This document shows, one piece after another, positions 46,499 through 58,599 of a stretch of 64,000 bases of DNA (positions within the stretch are counted from its first letter, which is position 1; every line of letters starts with the position of its first letter). A program made the position numbers and the translations under genes. The stretch covers positions 107,448,400-107,512,399 of the forward strand of contig CM043700.1 of the NCBI GenBank assembly GCA_023935145.1, read 5' to 3'. Origin of the DNA: Bretschneidera sinensis (lineage: Eukaryota > Streptophyta > Magnoliopsida > Brassicales > Akaniaceae). The notes below the pieces were generated by a model that was not told the DNA's origin, made no database searches, and saw only the letters and a list, made by a program, of their open reading frames with translations.

Positions 46499-47456
46499 CC
46501 TATTTTCCAATTTACACAGAAAAATATCCCTCAATGACAGATCTTCTCTCAACATTATTAGTGACTTTTGTTTTCTCCCCCAAATCTTCTCTCCACAGTG
46601 GTGGTAGTGGCACATGATGATGTGGCCGGTATAGCAACCCCTGATGCCATCGATGGAGACGTCATTGCTGGCCCACTTGGCAACAAATACACCTATGGCC
46701 CCATCATCTCCGTTGAGGCACCCAATTCCTTCCTGATCTCTCTTTCATTTAGACAATGACAATCCCAATTTCACGGACGTCACTGATTTATCGCTTTTAG
46801 TTAAACTATTTAGCCAAGTTCATTGCTATCCGTCGTTTGGGTTCTATGAATAAATAAGAAAAGAAACTGAAACTGAAATGAAATCAGAAGATTGAAATTA
46901 AGCACTGAATAATAAATACTAACAATGGAAGTGGGGAAGCTCATATTCTATGGGTGTAAAATGACGTACACACAATGCTTTACTTTTGGTCTGTTAAAAT
47001 AAGCATCGAGAAATGTAATTCATCACCATCACCTTCTATGATTATCACTATAAGCAAACACAAAAATTAGCGAAAACAAAAACAAAACAGAATTAATTTC
47101 CCGTAGGAAGCATTGTGGGATAAAAAAGACGAGAGAGTCCCAAAACGAGGAAGCGTAGAATCAAAAAACGAATCAGTTATGGTTTTGAATCCATCGCCAT
47201 TGATGCAGAATCCAGGCTCCTGATTTCCGAAAGAGAGGGTCTATTATCCGAATTAACCAAATTGCAAAATCAATTCTCTGTCCATGACAAAGGAGGATTG
47301 CAAAATCAGAGCTGATGTTGTATCAGAGAATGAAAAGAAGAAAAAAAAAAAAAGTAGTAAAACTTGGACAAAGACGTTAATGTAGAAGGAGAAAAAATAA
47401 TTTAAAGAATAAGAAACCTGAAAAGAAAAGAGAGCGTTAGTTCTAGGAATCAGAGA

Positions 47457-47991
47457 CTATGTTTGGAAACAGTTTTCAGTTTTCGAAAATTAAAATCAAT
47501 TTTAAAATTTTTTTTCTATATTTGGTAAATAGTTTTTAAAAGCAATTTTCTAAAACAGTTTTTAAAAAACCAGTTTTCAAAAACTGTTTTCTGAAAACTC
47601 CAAATTGGTGTTTTCTGACATAATTTTCGAAAAATAGCTTTAAAATCAGTGTTCATTTTCATTCTTCCTCCATGATATATAAAAAATATTAAAATTTTGA
47701 AAATAAAATAATATTAATTATTTTTAAATATTTAGTAAATATGATAAATAAAATTAATATAGATTTCAAATTTAAATTCAAAACTAAAAATAATTACAAG
47801 GTGTATCAAAACAGTTTTCAAAATAAGATTATCCAAACAACATTTCATTGTTTTCTGTTTTGGAAACAGTTTTCGAGTTGCAGTTATTCAAACATGTTTT
47901 CTTCAGAAAACATTATAAAACTGTTTTTAGTTTTCATTTTCGAAAACTAAGTTTGAAAACTGAAAACAGAAAACTGTTACTCAAACATGCC
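47457..47991. mobile_element. Nested MITE with ATGTTTG termini
   Basis: The left part TATGTTTGGAAACAGTTTTC is complementary to the right part GAAAACTGAAAACAGAAAAC plus CAAACATGC. About 0.53 kb, extremely A/T-rich and built of repeated AAAACAGTTTTC-like words in both orientations. No coding capacity. Confidence 0.55.
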
Positions 47992-48452
47992 CAAAGTGTT
48001 TGATGTCTTTAGTTTTACAAGGGCATTTATAGATTTTTAGAAGTTTCTAGTTGACATGGAAGCATTTTTGGCTATTTTTAACGTCTTTGAATGACGGCAA
48101 GTTAACGATGTGGAAGTAAGTGTAACCAAAATGAATATATGAATAATACAATGGAGGTAAGTGTAGATTTTCAAAACATGGGTCATCATCTCTAGATTTT
48201 GCTATATTACAGGGAGGGAAAAGTAATTTTCCCAAAACAAACAATTTTCTACAAAATTAATAAGTATAAATGAAACAAAATGAAGACGATCTATATTCTC
48301 AGAAAATAGAAAGCATTTTCCAAAACCAAACACAAACTGAATTTCTTAGTAAAACTATTTTCTTTGTTTGACCTTTAGCATAATAAGGTAAAGCTACAAA
48401 AACTTTTTAGTTGTGCATTAATTGTATTGAATTTATTTCATGGACTTTGCAG

Positions 48453-48610
48453 GATGAATCACACCTATATATCTTTCTCGAGCTTGTATCCAAAGGCTCC
48501 CTTTTAAATCTGTATCGGAGTTATCATCTCAAAGATTCCCAGGTCTCTGCATACACAAGACAAATTCTGCATGGTTTGAAGTATATTCATGTTCGAAATT
48601 TAGTTCACCA
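48453..48610 (+). pseudogene. MEKK1-like: MEKK1-like copy B exon 4: catalytic loop HRD changed to HQD
   Basis: Acceptor TTTGCAG; encodes DESHLYIFLELVSKGSLLNL, DSQVSAYTRQILHGLKYIH and NLVH. The expected 3' edge in relatives is CAC-AG before GTGAG, giving HRD across the junction. Here it reads CACCA before GTGAGA, so joined to the next exon (G-GAT) it gives H-Q-D. The catalytic Asp is kept but the Arg that contacts the phosphorylated activation segment is lost. If the intron were retained, the frame would end at once (TGA at 48612). Confidence 0.85.
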
Positions 48611-49287
48611 GTGAGAGAAGTGAATTTATTATGTATTGAAATGTGTTTTTCACATATTCTTTTTTCGTTGTCTTGACTCTCTAGACTCTCAATTTTTGTT
48701 GTGGTTGCAGTAAATCCTTCATGCATTTACTTTGGTTATCTCTGCTAGTCCAAAGGGTACTTTAGTTCCATATTTGTGAGTTTCATAACTATATATCTTT
48801 TCCACTTTTTCGATGAACCTTGCGTGTCAACTCTGTTCTATCACCTTCAAACTTTAGATTTTTCATATATTTATTTCATTTTCCAATACCCTTAGATTGA
48901 TATATCAATGTTTTTCAGGTTCTCTCTTGTAGGCTTATTTGATTAGACTTGTGCAAATAATTGTGAAATTTTCTCTCTTCTAAGAATGACTAATTCAACA
49001 TTTTGACTTTTGGCCAAAAAAATTACCTTTTAAGTCTGTTTGAGAAGCAATCAGAAAAAAATTAAGTCAAAAACTGATTCATGCGGGTACTATAGATGTG
49101 GATGAACATAGTTGCCTGACTTGTAAGAAAAAAGCGATAATTTTTGGTTTGCAACTTTTGGATTTATTTATGGTTGTTTTAACATAAAACTTAGAAGCAT
49201 AAGTTAGTTTTTTTACTTGTGCAGTGAAATGGTGTTTTTGGCCAAAAGTTGCTTATTTGCATCAGAAACAACAAGAAGTCCATATCA

Positions 49288-49513
49288 AAAGTCTATCCTG
49301 ACCGCATGAAAGTGTAATGGGATATACCTATAGTTACTATAAGCTCAGTACGCACTGGTTCGTTAAAGGTTCAAAAACTCACTCTATACGCGGTACACTC
49401 AAAAGTCTATCCTGACCGTATGAAAGTGTAATGGGGTATACCCATAGTTACTATAAGCTCATTATGCACTGGTTCGTTAGAGGGTCAAAAACCCACTCTA
49501 TACGTGGTACACT
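49288..49513 (+). repeat. 113-bp tandem duplication in copy B
   Basis: Two units, 49288-49400 and 49401-49513, each starting AAAAGTCTATCCTGACCG. Copy A has one unit near 317-430. Confidence 0.85.
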
Positions 49514-49745
49514 CTGTTAGACTTCTTCATTGCGTTGCGAAGAGAGATCGAAGACGAATATTTTCTGACGCAATAGTCTATCTCAATGGTTTATTATGTA
49601 AAAGCACATTTATAAAATTAGAAACCTAGATGTATCTATGAGTGTAATTTAAATAAAAAGTTGTATGCACGATAGTAGTCAAGAAAATAATATGAACTTT
49701 GACAATTAGTAAAGTCAATAAACATAATTTAGAATGAATAAATAT

Positions 49746-49809
<64 letters not shown>
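49746..49809 (+). repeat. Compound (CT)n(AT)n microsatellite
   Basis: CT units with one TT interruption run into AT units. Copy A has only a short AT run at the equivalent place (about 1976). Confidence 0.95.
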
Positions 49810-49815
<6 letters not shown>

Positions 49816-50446
49816 TTTAGCTAAACATCCCTCCTTTATCTAGCTAGAAGAATACTTTGGATTGGAAATTTTGGAGATCTGATGCGTGAAAGTATCATGA
49901 ATCAAAACGTAAGATCTGGATTGTTGTTCCAATGGGGTATATGGATCTTCCTAACTATGGGTATACCCCACTTGTTCTTTTTCTTTTTGTTTGCATTCTT
50001 TGTGGATTTTTCACTTGTCAGACAAACAAACATACAAAGCTTTCCGCAACAAATCACCACATGAAGCTTGAAAGATTAAAAAAAAAGAGGAAAAAAACTG
50101 AAATGCTAAATTGGCATTACAAATCAAATTATACTTCTGCAATCTTGAAACTGATTGTACTAATTTACTGCAAATATCAAGCATTTAGATTAGAACTTAT
50201 AAATGTTAGATGTATATTGTCTTTCTTCCAAGAACCTCTTCTTCATTTCTTTTCTTTCTTTTTTGTCTTCCTTTCATATGTAGAGGCTCTCTGTCTTTTA
50301 AACGGTTTAGCTTATAGTGTCGAAGAGGTTGGTAGTTTCTGTATCTTCTCAGTTCTCATCAATTCACAGAGTGCATGTGCTCACATGCAATATTATAAGC
50401 TTCATAGTGATTCTAAGACTCATTTTGTTTTCTCTTTGCTTTAGAG

Positions 50447-50685
50447 GGATATCAAATGTGCAAATATATTGGTAGATGCTAGTGGGTCCGTGAAACTTGC
50501 AGATTTTGGATTGGCTAAGGTTTTCTCCCCACTCTCACATTTCAAATTTTTTTTCATATTTCTTGTAGCTTCTGAAATGGTGGTAAATTCCTTTCTTAAA
50601 TACTGTTGTTTGTGCTGATTTTCAAGCGACCGAATTGAATGATTTTAAGTCTTGCAAGGGGACTGCATTCTGGATGGCTCCTGAG
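50447..50685 (+). pseudogene. MEKK1-like: MEKK1-like copy B exons 5-6: DFG exon intact, next acceptor destroyed
   Basis: Exon 5, 50447-50519, encodes DIKCANILVDASGSVKLADF and GLAK, identical in protein to copy A. Exon 6 should be 50626-50685 (ATELNDFKSCKGTAFWMAPE). In copy A its acceptor is TTCAG followed by G; here it is TTCAA followed by G. The nearest AG is therefore one base later (50625-50626). Splicing there gives CGA-CCG-AAT-TGA, a stop at 50636-50638 and a protein of about 191 residues ending shortly after DFG. The usual following exons (DIWSLGC and RPTA types) were not found in the remaining 13 kb. Confidence 0.85.
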
Positions 50686-50868
50686 GTTTGCCTATAAACT
50701 TTTGTTTCATAATTTATAATATCATTTATGCCTCCTATTTAGATTTATTGGTTTGATGACAACATCAATTACCTTGTGTTTTTTAATCTTTAAGCAGATG
50801 CATATGCTTTCCTGCTATATAATGTTTTTGTCTACTTAATAGACTACACTGGATCATGGTAAGACAGA

Positions 50869-53097
50869 TGATGGAGTACACAAGGAACAAGTTTAGCATT
50901 TTTAATTTAGGTATTATTAATTATTTTGATTATGGGGGTAATTACGAGATTGTGAAAATAATGTGTGTATTTAGAGTTTTAGGAATTAATAGTTTTTAAG
51001 TTTAGTGAATAGTTTTTTTATTTAAAATATTCTTTTATAAAATAAGATTAGGACTCTTAAAATCTCTATATAAGAGACGTCCATGTGTTATTTTTACTTA
51101 GCTATTCATGAATAAACATACTATTATTGATATTTGCTTATATCCCTGTGATTGAGTTTTGCTCTTTGTGTCCTATGATTGCGTTGCAGTTTGGATTGTT
51201 TATCTTTATTTCTTGTTATTTGTCTTTTTCTCTTACGGTTCTACATCAAAGTGGTAAACGTTCGTAACCAAAACCCTTAAATCTCAATCAGTTTTGCTGC
51301 CATGTGCATTGTCGCCATCCGTCTCCACCACTAACGTCTAACTTTCAATGAAAGAGGGGTGCACCATCCAGACCAGAAATCTCTAATCTGATTTCTTTTC
51401 ACGGGCCCATCCGTCGCCGTAAAACACTGCGACATCATTAGAAGATAGTCCCACGCCGCCAATACAGATCCATGGTTTCTGGTGACTCTCGTTGAAGGCT
51501 TCCATCACCATTCCGTTCGGGACTCGCCGATCTACTGCATACTAGAGACCTAGCATTCCCCCACCACCTCAAGCCATTGTATGCACCTACTAGAAGAATC
51601 TCGAGATCCCCTATAGATCTGCAACCATTTCCATTGTTTGCAGATGAAGTCGACATCATACCTAAGTGTATCTGCCACCAATCTATCTGTGTGCGAAATC
51701 TGGAGCCATGACTCTACCAGATGTTGTCAAAGGGTGCATGTGGTGTTTTCTGTGGTTTGTTTCAGCCACAAACCTGCCAGCCAAGTTGTTTTTCTTAGGC
51801 CTTTTTTTATGATCTTCCTCAAGCTACTGACTAGTGTTGAGCCATTGACCAGGTTTTGGGATAGAATTTCTGAAAATTTCAGGTTTTTTTGTCCTCTTCA
51901 TTTTCTAATTTATTTAGTTTCTGATTTTTTGTATTAAAAAAAAAAAAGAAGACAAAAAATATTTTGAAAAAATTAAAAAAGAAGAGAAAAAGTTAATGCA
52001 TTAGCACTTTTAATTTTTAATTTGTTACCATGTCTACCAATACTTGGGGAAAGATTCAATTAGTGCACGATCAACTTTCCGTTAACTAAAAGCATCTAGT
52101 TGAGATCTTTAAGGGTAAGGTATGGTTCGAATCCCTTTCCTCATAGCTTGAATGAGGAATATAAAGTACTTAGCTGTTAGATTCGTATTAATGAGCGAAA
52201 ACCTTTAAAGCCTAAGTCGTAATATGAGTATGGGTATGAGTGTGGTTATCAAGATGACAATGCTTTGAATGGTTATGATGATTATGATTGTGCTTATAAT
52301 GATTATAGTCATGCTTATAAAAATGATTATTATTATGCTTTTAGAGATGCTTATGATGGTTGTGATGAGCATGATCGTGCTTATGGATATGTTTATGGTT
52401 GTTATGACGAGCTTGCGATAGAACGAAAACCTAATTATTGTTCAGTTTTTGAATGAATGTAAACAAGTGTGAAAGCCTTTGTGTGTTGTGACATTGAAAG
52501 ATGATCTTGAAATTGACAAATCAAAACCCAGTGACATTGAGACATCAAATTATGATAAGAAAAGTTTGGAATATGAGCAAGTCCCGAGCCAAGATGAAGC
52601 CATCAAGGATGAAGATATTCAAAGTGAGGCTGCACCTATTGAACATGTTTCATGTGAGGTCATCTTAGTTGAATCAATCCAACATAAGGATGAATTGGAT
52701 GAGCAAGTTCGAGATAAATTTGAAGGCAAAAGTGATGACAACATGAGGTTATGGTTGATTAAATGTCTCCACAACAGACATTCTCATTAAAAAAAAATTT
52801 GAATGTACTACAGACTTAGTCTTCAAAGAATTTCAAGACTATACTTTGCTTCTCCAAGCATCCAAGGTCTTGATACTTCACCATTTTTCAACTCGAGGTC
52901 GAGTTCTTCCTCAGTGGTGGAGAACGATGGTGTACATAAAGAAAATGGTTTCAGTATTCAAAATTTCAAGAATTAATATATTTAAGTTTAGTAGTTAGTT
53001 TTCTTATTTTAGTGGTTAGTTTTCCTATTTTGAGTATTCTTTTATTGGAGTAGGAATATGGTTTCTTAGATATCTATATAAGACACATCCCTATGTT
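50869..53097 (+). mobile_element. Non-autonomous LTR element, copy B partner
   Basis: The 5' LTR is 50869-51248 and the 3' LTR starts at 52925 and is broken off at about 53097. Left flank ACAGA. The interior is colinear with the copy-A element without the Tat insertion, which shows the empty site at 52252: GTGTGGTTAT runs directly into CAAGATGACAATG. Confidence 0.8.
52265..52790 (+). pseudogene. Asp/Tyr-rich and acidic frames of the non-autonomous element, copy B
   Basis: 52265-52456 encodes MNGYDDYDCAYNDYSHAY and similar units ending YGYVYGCYDE. 52479-52790 encodes an acidic peptide with DLEIDKSKPSDIETS. It is parallel to 11805-12290. The function is unknown and there is no recognisable domain. 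Confidence 0.5.
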
Positions 53098-55165
53098 GTG
53101 TCTGGCATAAAAATACTTTCTTTTTTTCTTCCATATTTTTCTTCTTTGGATGCATGCTAGTCACAATGACTTGACAAAAAACAATTTCGAAGGTTTTTAA
53201 TTGGAAAAAACATAGCAAGAAAACTTTCTAAGCATTTTATGATTTGTCTTTAGTGATTTGCCATAACAATGAGGCAATTCTTCGTTGTTGAAAAGAAGTT
53301 TTTCGAGTTTGTTAGGGAAGCTGTTGCTAGGAACGTAGTGAGGTTTTCAGAATTTGCTCCAGGAAGGAACATTTCTCTCAGGTTAAACAAACAAGAATTT
53401 CTTTGGTTTTTGAAGGTTTGGAAAGAATTTTTGTTTGATAAGGGGGAAGAAAATTTGTTCCGTAGAAGGAGAGAGTCGAATAGATCTTTGTTAGTGGGTT
53501 TGCATAGGAACAAGAATGGATGCTTCGTCTCTGTAACTGGAATCTTGAGTGGAAAATCCAGCTTTATCCTGATCCTAGATGGAGTTGCTGTTGGTGGTTG
53601 ATGGAATGTCCTAGAGGCTATCTCTGAAATTGACAAAGGATATGAGCTTTTTCCAAGAGATCAAAACAGAAGTGTTATTGGGAAGGATCCTAGTCATTTT
53701 AAGTTCTTTGAAAGCTTCTTCAGTGAAGATGGTGGATGCCAGAGTCGGTAGGTCTTTATCACTTTTGGGTTATTGTCCGTCATGTGGAGCGAACTTTTCT
53801 TGCAGTCTGGTGCTATCAAAAAGCATAGAGAGGGAGAAATCATGGGTGTTGGTGGTCAAAGACTTTGCTCTTGGAGGAGACAACGAGCAAGTCGTGTGTA
53901 TGGAAGCAAAGAGATAAGAGCAGGAGATAGTTGGACTCTGATCAAGTATCTTATTCAAATTTTGAATTGGACAGCTTAGTGGGTCAAACGGAAGGAATAG
54001 GCCTAGGTCAGAGGCCGAGTTTCATTATAAGTGATAAAAAATCTTGTAGGGACCCTGACCAAGTAATCAAAGCCTTTTGAACTATTTAGATGGGTCGGGT
54101 AATTCAATGGAGGCTAGGCCTGGTAAGGTGGACTTGGGAGGTCCATTTCAAAGTTGTGGGCCGAAAAGGGATTTGAACTTTAAAAGACCCACGAAGGTTG
54201 GTACCAAGGGATGAAAGTTGACAAAACGCTAGGTGGCCAAGCGTTTTGGTCCCTCGACGTCAAAGATCTGTGTTCTGTCTACCCCAGCGTCAGGGTTTGT
54301 TGTAGGATCATCTGGTGAACCTAGGTCAACAATCTCTAAGGTCTCCAGTCCACTCTCGACGATAACTTGCAGCGTTATAGATACGACGCCTACTTTCGTT
54401 TCTCTGGGTATTCTCGAGAGCGGTGGGTTGGCAACAAAGAAAGGTGTTAACACAATTTTTTTTAGCGTGGAGGCCGACGCTACTCCTGACCCTACAGAGC
54501 AGTCTAGTTTTTTTTTGCAGAGGCTTCAAACTCTCTTTCAGCTTTAGAAAGCTCCACTTTTGAATCTGTTGATAATCAACTAGTGGTTTTTTCCTATGTA
54601 GAACCTTTGATCTCTGTTCCTCCTCTAGGGATTGGCTTGGAATTATTTGCATTAGATTATAGTGGGTGCTCACTGGTTAAGGGTTGTACTGGATTGGAAG
54701 CTTGTGGGTTTATGAAGTTGTCAAGCGTGATTCTCATTTTAGTTTGGCCTTGGTGGAGAGTGATGTTTCGTTGGATCAGTGAGAGGGAGTGGATGTAAGG
54801 GATGAGCTAGCTGTGAACAGAAAGGCTTTAGTGTGGGTTCTTAATTGGGTTTAAAAACTTCACAAATTGGTTGGGGTTTCTATTGTTAAGGTGGAAGATC
54901 AAGCTATAAAATTGTTTGAGAAAATTGGATGTCATCGGATTGAAGAGTGCAAATCTAGATGTCAAGGTCATTCTAAGAGTAGGAAGCAATCGAAGGGGGG
55001 TAACAGGAAGTTGGAGGTTAGAATTTGATATCAACTACGACAAAATCGGCGGAAGTGTAGGAAGAGGAGGAAAGAGTTAATAGAGTCGTCGAGGGGAGAA
55101 CTTGCGATCCAATGATTTGGAAAGTTATTTCTTGGAATGTGAGAAGGGCATCATCAATAAGTATT
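53098..55165 (+). mobile_element. LINE-like (non-LTR) fragment: ORF1-like region and start of the endonuclease ORF
   Basis: 53269-53601 encodes a frame (FFVVEKKFFEFVREAVA, FLWFLKVWKEF, GLHRNKNGCFVSVTGI) resembling the N-terminal part of plant LINE ORF1 proteins. Broken frames continue. A basic Cys/His-containing stretch lies near 54930-55010 (GCHRIEECKSRC). At 55108-55150 the frame reads MIWKVISWNVRRASS, close to the IISWNVRG start of the LINE endonuclease-RT ORF, and the similarity ends there. Stops are common. Reverse transcriptase is absent. Confidence 0.5.
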
Positions 55166-56600
55166 GCTTAGTACATCTAAGAGGTGTAAACCAACCTCAA
55201 CAATTTCTTTTTTACAAATCAGCCTCATTCATTTAGTTATTTTAGAGATTCTCCTATAAAGAGGTTTCCATTGGTATAACCCTTAGTGTAAGCTCCATAA
55301 AACTTCCCAACTAGTAAAATAGAAGCTTATCTTCATGTGTTGAATCAGCAAAGTCTTGCGACGGTAAATTATAAGGTAATGAAAGCATGCAATAGAAAAA
55401 AATAAATAAGAGAGTACAACTCACTCTTGATGAGACCATAAAAGCTATTAACTAATAAAGAGTCCATCATATATTAATATATTTTAATAATACAACATAA
55501 TACTCTGGTCAATGTTACACAATCTTATTAATAGTCTAACTCATTAAGAACTCATTTCTCTTTTCCCTTTAAAGCCTCATTCAACATTTGGATGTTGAAT
55601 AACTTAAAGAAAATGTTGAATAACTTAAAAACTAATCATTCTAGAAGTCATGATCATCGACCTCGGTGGGAAAAAAAGCATAACATAATTATAAGGATTG
55701 GTTAAATAAAACTTATGGTTAAGGCCATCCTTTCAAGGTCAAATTGTTGCCACCTTGATTTGATCCTAAGATAACATAACAACAATAGTTAAAGGCAATA
55801 ATTCATACCTATGACCAAATTCTTGAACCACCAACTTAACCATGGGTTGACATGGCACATAACCCAACATCCAACTCTGAAACATAAATCCATACTAAAC
55901 CAAGAATCTTATGAAAAAATTAAGTGATTTACATACAATTTGACACCATATCACTTATCTCTCAAATAGCTTTTTATATCACCGTTTTTCAAATAACTTC
56001 TGTTCGCTTTCCCCTTGGAAACCTAAAGAAGGATGTTTTATAATAGCCTTCTCAAGTTCATAATAGCACTTTCAAGGGATGCAATGAACATAGAATTCTT
56101 TTGAGCTGAAAATTTTAGAAGAAGAGAATAAAAAACTTTGATTTATACATAATAATCATATTATCAAATACACATGCTTACACATCCAAGAGAAATTGTT
56201 TAATAAAAACTAATGACATAAACAGCATAGATAAATTTTCTTTCACCAAATTAAAGTTGGAAAGCCAGTGCTTGTGTCCTGCCTAAGCAAAGTCCATGAA
56301 GGCATGGTCTGATTAAGGTCAACAAATCCTTATCCTATTCAACAAGAGACTCATCCGTTCAAATGTAACTCACATCCATTTTGATATCCACAAATGTGAA
56401 TGGGATAAAGACTGACTCCACTATTTTCAAAGGGTAGAGAATCAATCACCAAGATTTATAATAAATAAAAAATAAAAAAATAACTGATATGTTGATCCTT
56501 CTTTTGTGAAATCTTTGAATCTATTCATAATAAAATATTTTTTATTCTATGGTTCGATATCTAAACCTAATGAGAAACTACAAACTAAAATTTTAAGAAA
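55166..56600. other. AT-rich stretch without recognised gene
   Basis: No convincing frame, repeat boundary or motif. It may contain further exons of the minus-strand gene candidate to its right or be intron of MEKK copy B. Confidence 0.4.
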
Positions 56601-56613
56601 AAAGTAAATGAAT

Positions 56614-58545
56614 AAAGTATAATAAAAATCAATACCTTGTACTCCAATCAATGATCCCTTTGGACCAGCAGCTCTAGGACTCATCATTGAATTCATCTCA
56701 TTCTTTATATCCTTTTCAGCATACAAGACATAACATAACATGATAAGAAACATAAAATTAGAAGGGAAACACAAAAGGAGAAAAAAAAAATGGAACTCAA
56801 ATACCTGGGTAGACACTGGAAGTTGCTGAATCCGATTTTGAGCTCGTTGAAGATTTCTATAAATACCTCCTGGTGTACCATGCAGTGTTTGCCTGCAAAA
56901 GAGGAATTTAACAACCCTGAGCGTATATCATCAAAATTTTGGAAGGTAAGAGTATAGAGTGAATATAATCTTTACTTCATGTTATGAATCTCAAATACAA
57001 TAAGACACTGATTATAATGATGCTGGTAAAAATCCACATGTTAGAAGGGACTCAAGATAAAAGTATAGCGGATGAACTTAATATGACGTTGTAACAGGAT
57101 GAGGAAGGATCAAAATGCAAGGCACCTAAGGAACTTTTCCTTTCAGATATCATAAACATCTGTAGAACATGATAAAACAGATTTACCCAAAAAGGTTTCA
57201 CAATGAATAACAATTTTCATAAGAATAATAATTTAAAAAGAGTTACGGATTAAGTTGAATATGTTGATACGGTAAATCCCAAAACAGAAAATCATCCAAA
57301 TGAACCCGACATATAATTGATCATACACATGCATAATGACTTTCACTAGCTAGACCAACATAATTAGGCAGATACATAAAAATTTTGTAATAAATCAGTG
57401 TGAAAATTAAATCAACAGAAGTTGCACCTTCACCCCCTCCCACCTTTTTCCAGCCTAAAAATTTAAAAAACTAGACAAAAATCGATTCACTTAGCAAAAT
57501 AAAAGCCAGAACAAAATTATGTTTAACATACCTGTCCTACTTTATATGTTTAGCATACTTAGTGATGGCGTAGACGATGACAAAGCACTCAAATCCTCTG
57601 ATCTTACCAATTTAGAACCTAAAAAAGTAACAACATATAAATAACTTAAATTTAAGAAAATAAACAATTTGGATCCGAGGTTGTTTCTCATCTATATTCT
57701 TCATTATATTTACACAATTCTCTCGTACAATTTCATTATTAAAACTTAGATTTACTTATTTGGATTTTATCGTTTCGTATTAAAAGTTTAAATCTTTCCT
57801 TGTATTTCATTTTTTCCCGTGGAATCGACACCTAAAGTTTTGCTACTACTACCGGACTCAATCACATCCAAACAACTTGACATAAGAATAGCTTAACTAA
57901 ACTTATATAGAGAAGAAGCCAGTAATCACTGGATTAAAAAAATCTTCTAATTAAATCAAAGAGTAAATCATAACAATGTTTTGACAATAAATCCAAACTA
58001 AAATTGAGGAATTGGACTAAATTTGGAAGTAAACAAGAGATAAATACATAGAAAAACCAAACGGATCAAGATATTGAAAGGAAAAAGGAAAACCCTAAAA
58101 AAAAATTGTTAAACATTGACCTAAAATCTTTAGAACACCGAAAATATCTCAAAAACCTAAGTCTTTTTCAAAAGATCAAAACCCATTGGCAATTCGAAGA
58201 GATATATGAGAACGAGAGATAGACAGAGATGTCCTCAAACCAAAATCCATCTGAAAATTGGAGAGACGGACAACTAAGAGCAAGCGAGAGAGATAGACAG
58301 AGATGAACGAGAGGATTTGAAGCCAAGAGACGGAGGGAGCGAGTGAGAGAGAGAAGAAATCTTGAATGAAAAATTTTAAAATCTAGAGAGAGGTTTTTCT
58401 GAAAAAATTTCACACACCGTGTATGGGTACTAAGAAGAGAGGTATGGGTATTGGTTTAAGAGAGTTTGTAAGAGCGCGAAAGAGAGGAGAGTTAGAGACA
58501 CTGAGTGAATTTGAGAGTGAGAGTGAGAGTGAGTAAGGATTTATT
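56614..58545 (-). pseudogene. Unidentified minus-strand gene or captured gene fragment
   Basis: Two adjacent minus-strand exons share one frame with good splice sites. 56897-56806 (acceptor TTTGCAG, donor GTATTTG) encodes QTLHGTPGGIYRNLQRAQNR and IQQLPVSTQ. 56709-56635 (acceptor GAAAAG, donor GTATTG) continues DIKNEMNSMMSPRAAGPKG and SLIGVQ. Upstream, 57614-57533 looks like a spliced non-coding exon (TTTTTTAG ... GACAG, GTATGT), and 58545-58165 is CT-rich like a plant 5' UTR. I do not recognise the protein, and no start codon in frame is certain. Its right side abuts CACTA-type terminal sequence, so capture by a transposon is possible. Confidence 0.4.
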
Positions 58546-58599
58546 TTAGTTTTTTTCTAAAATATCTTTAATTTTACAGTTAAATTAGAAGGTAAGATC

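Larger units (their letters stand above)
46065..48333. mobile_element. TIR DNA element (hAT- or Harbinger-like) in intron 3 of MEKK copy B
   Basis: The left end GGGTGTGTTTGGTTTT and the right end AAAACCAAACAC are complementary over about 12 bases. AAACTGA stands directly outside both (46058-46064 and 48334-48340), a probable target duplication. No transposase is recognised, so it is non-autonomous. It contains a CT microsatellite (about 46456-46493) and a nested MITE. Confidence 0.6.
48970..53097 (+). repeat. Segmental tandem duplication, copy B
   Basis: Partner of copy A (1-4576 plus 11808-12900). It contains the same two MEKK exons and the same non-autonomous element without the Tat insertion. 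The match stops abruptly at about 53097 inside the 3' LTR, where a LINE-like sequence begins. Confidence 0.85.

Noticed and set aside
58168..58413. 81-codon minus-strand frame with Leu/Ser-rich hydrophobic sequence
   Set aside because: Pyrimidine-rich leader-like DNA; better explained as a 5' UTR of the minus-strand gene candidate.
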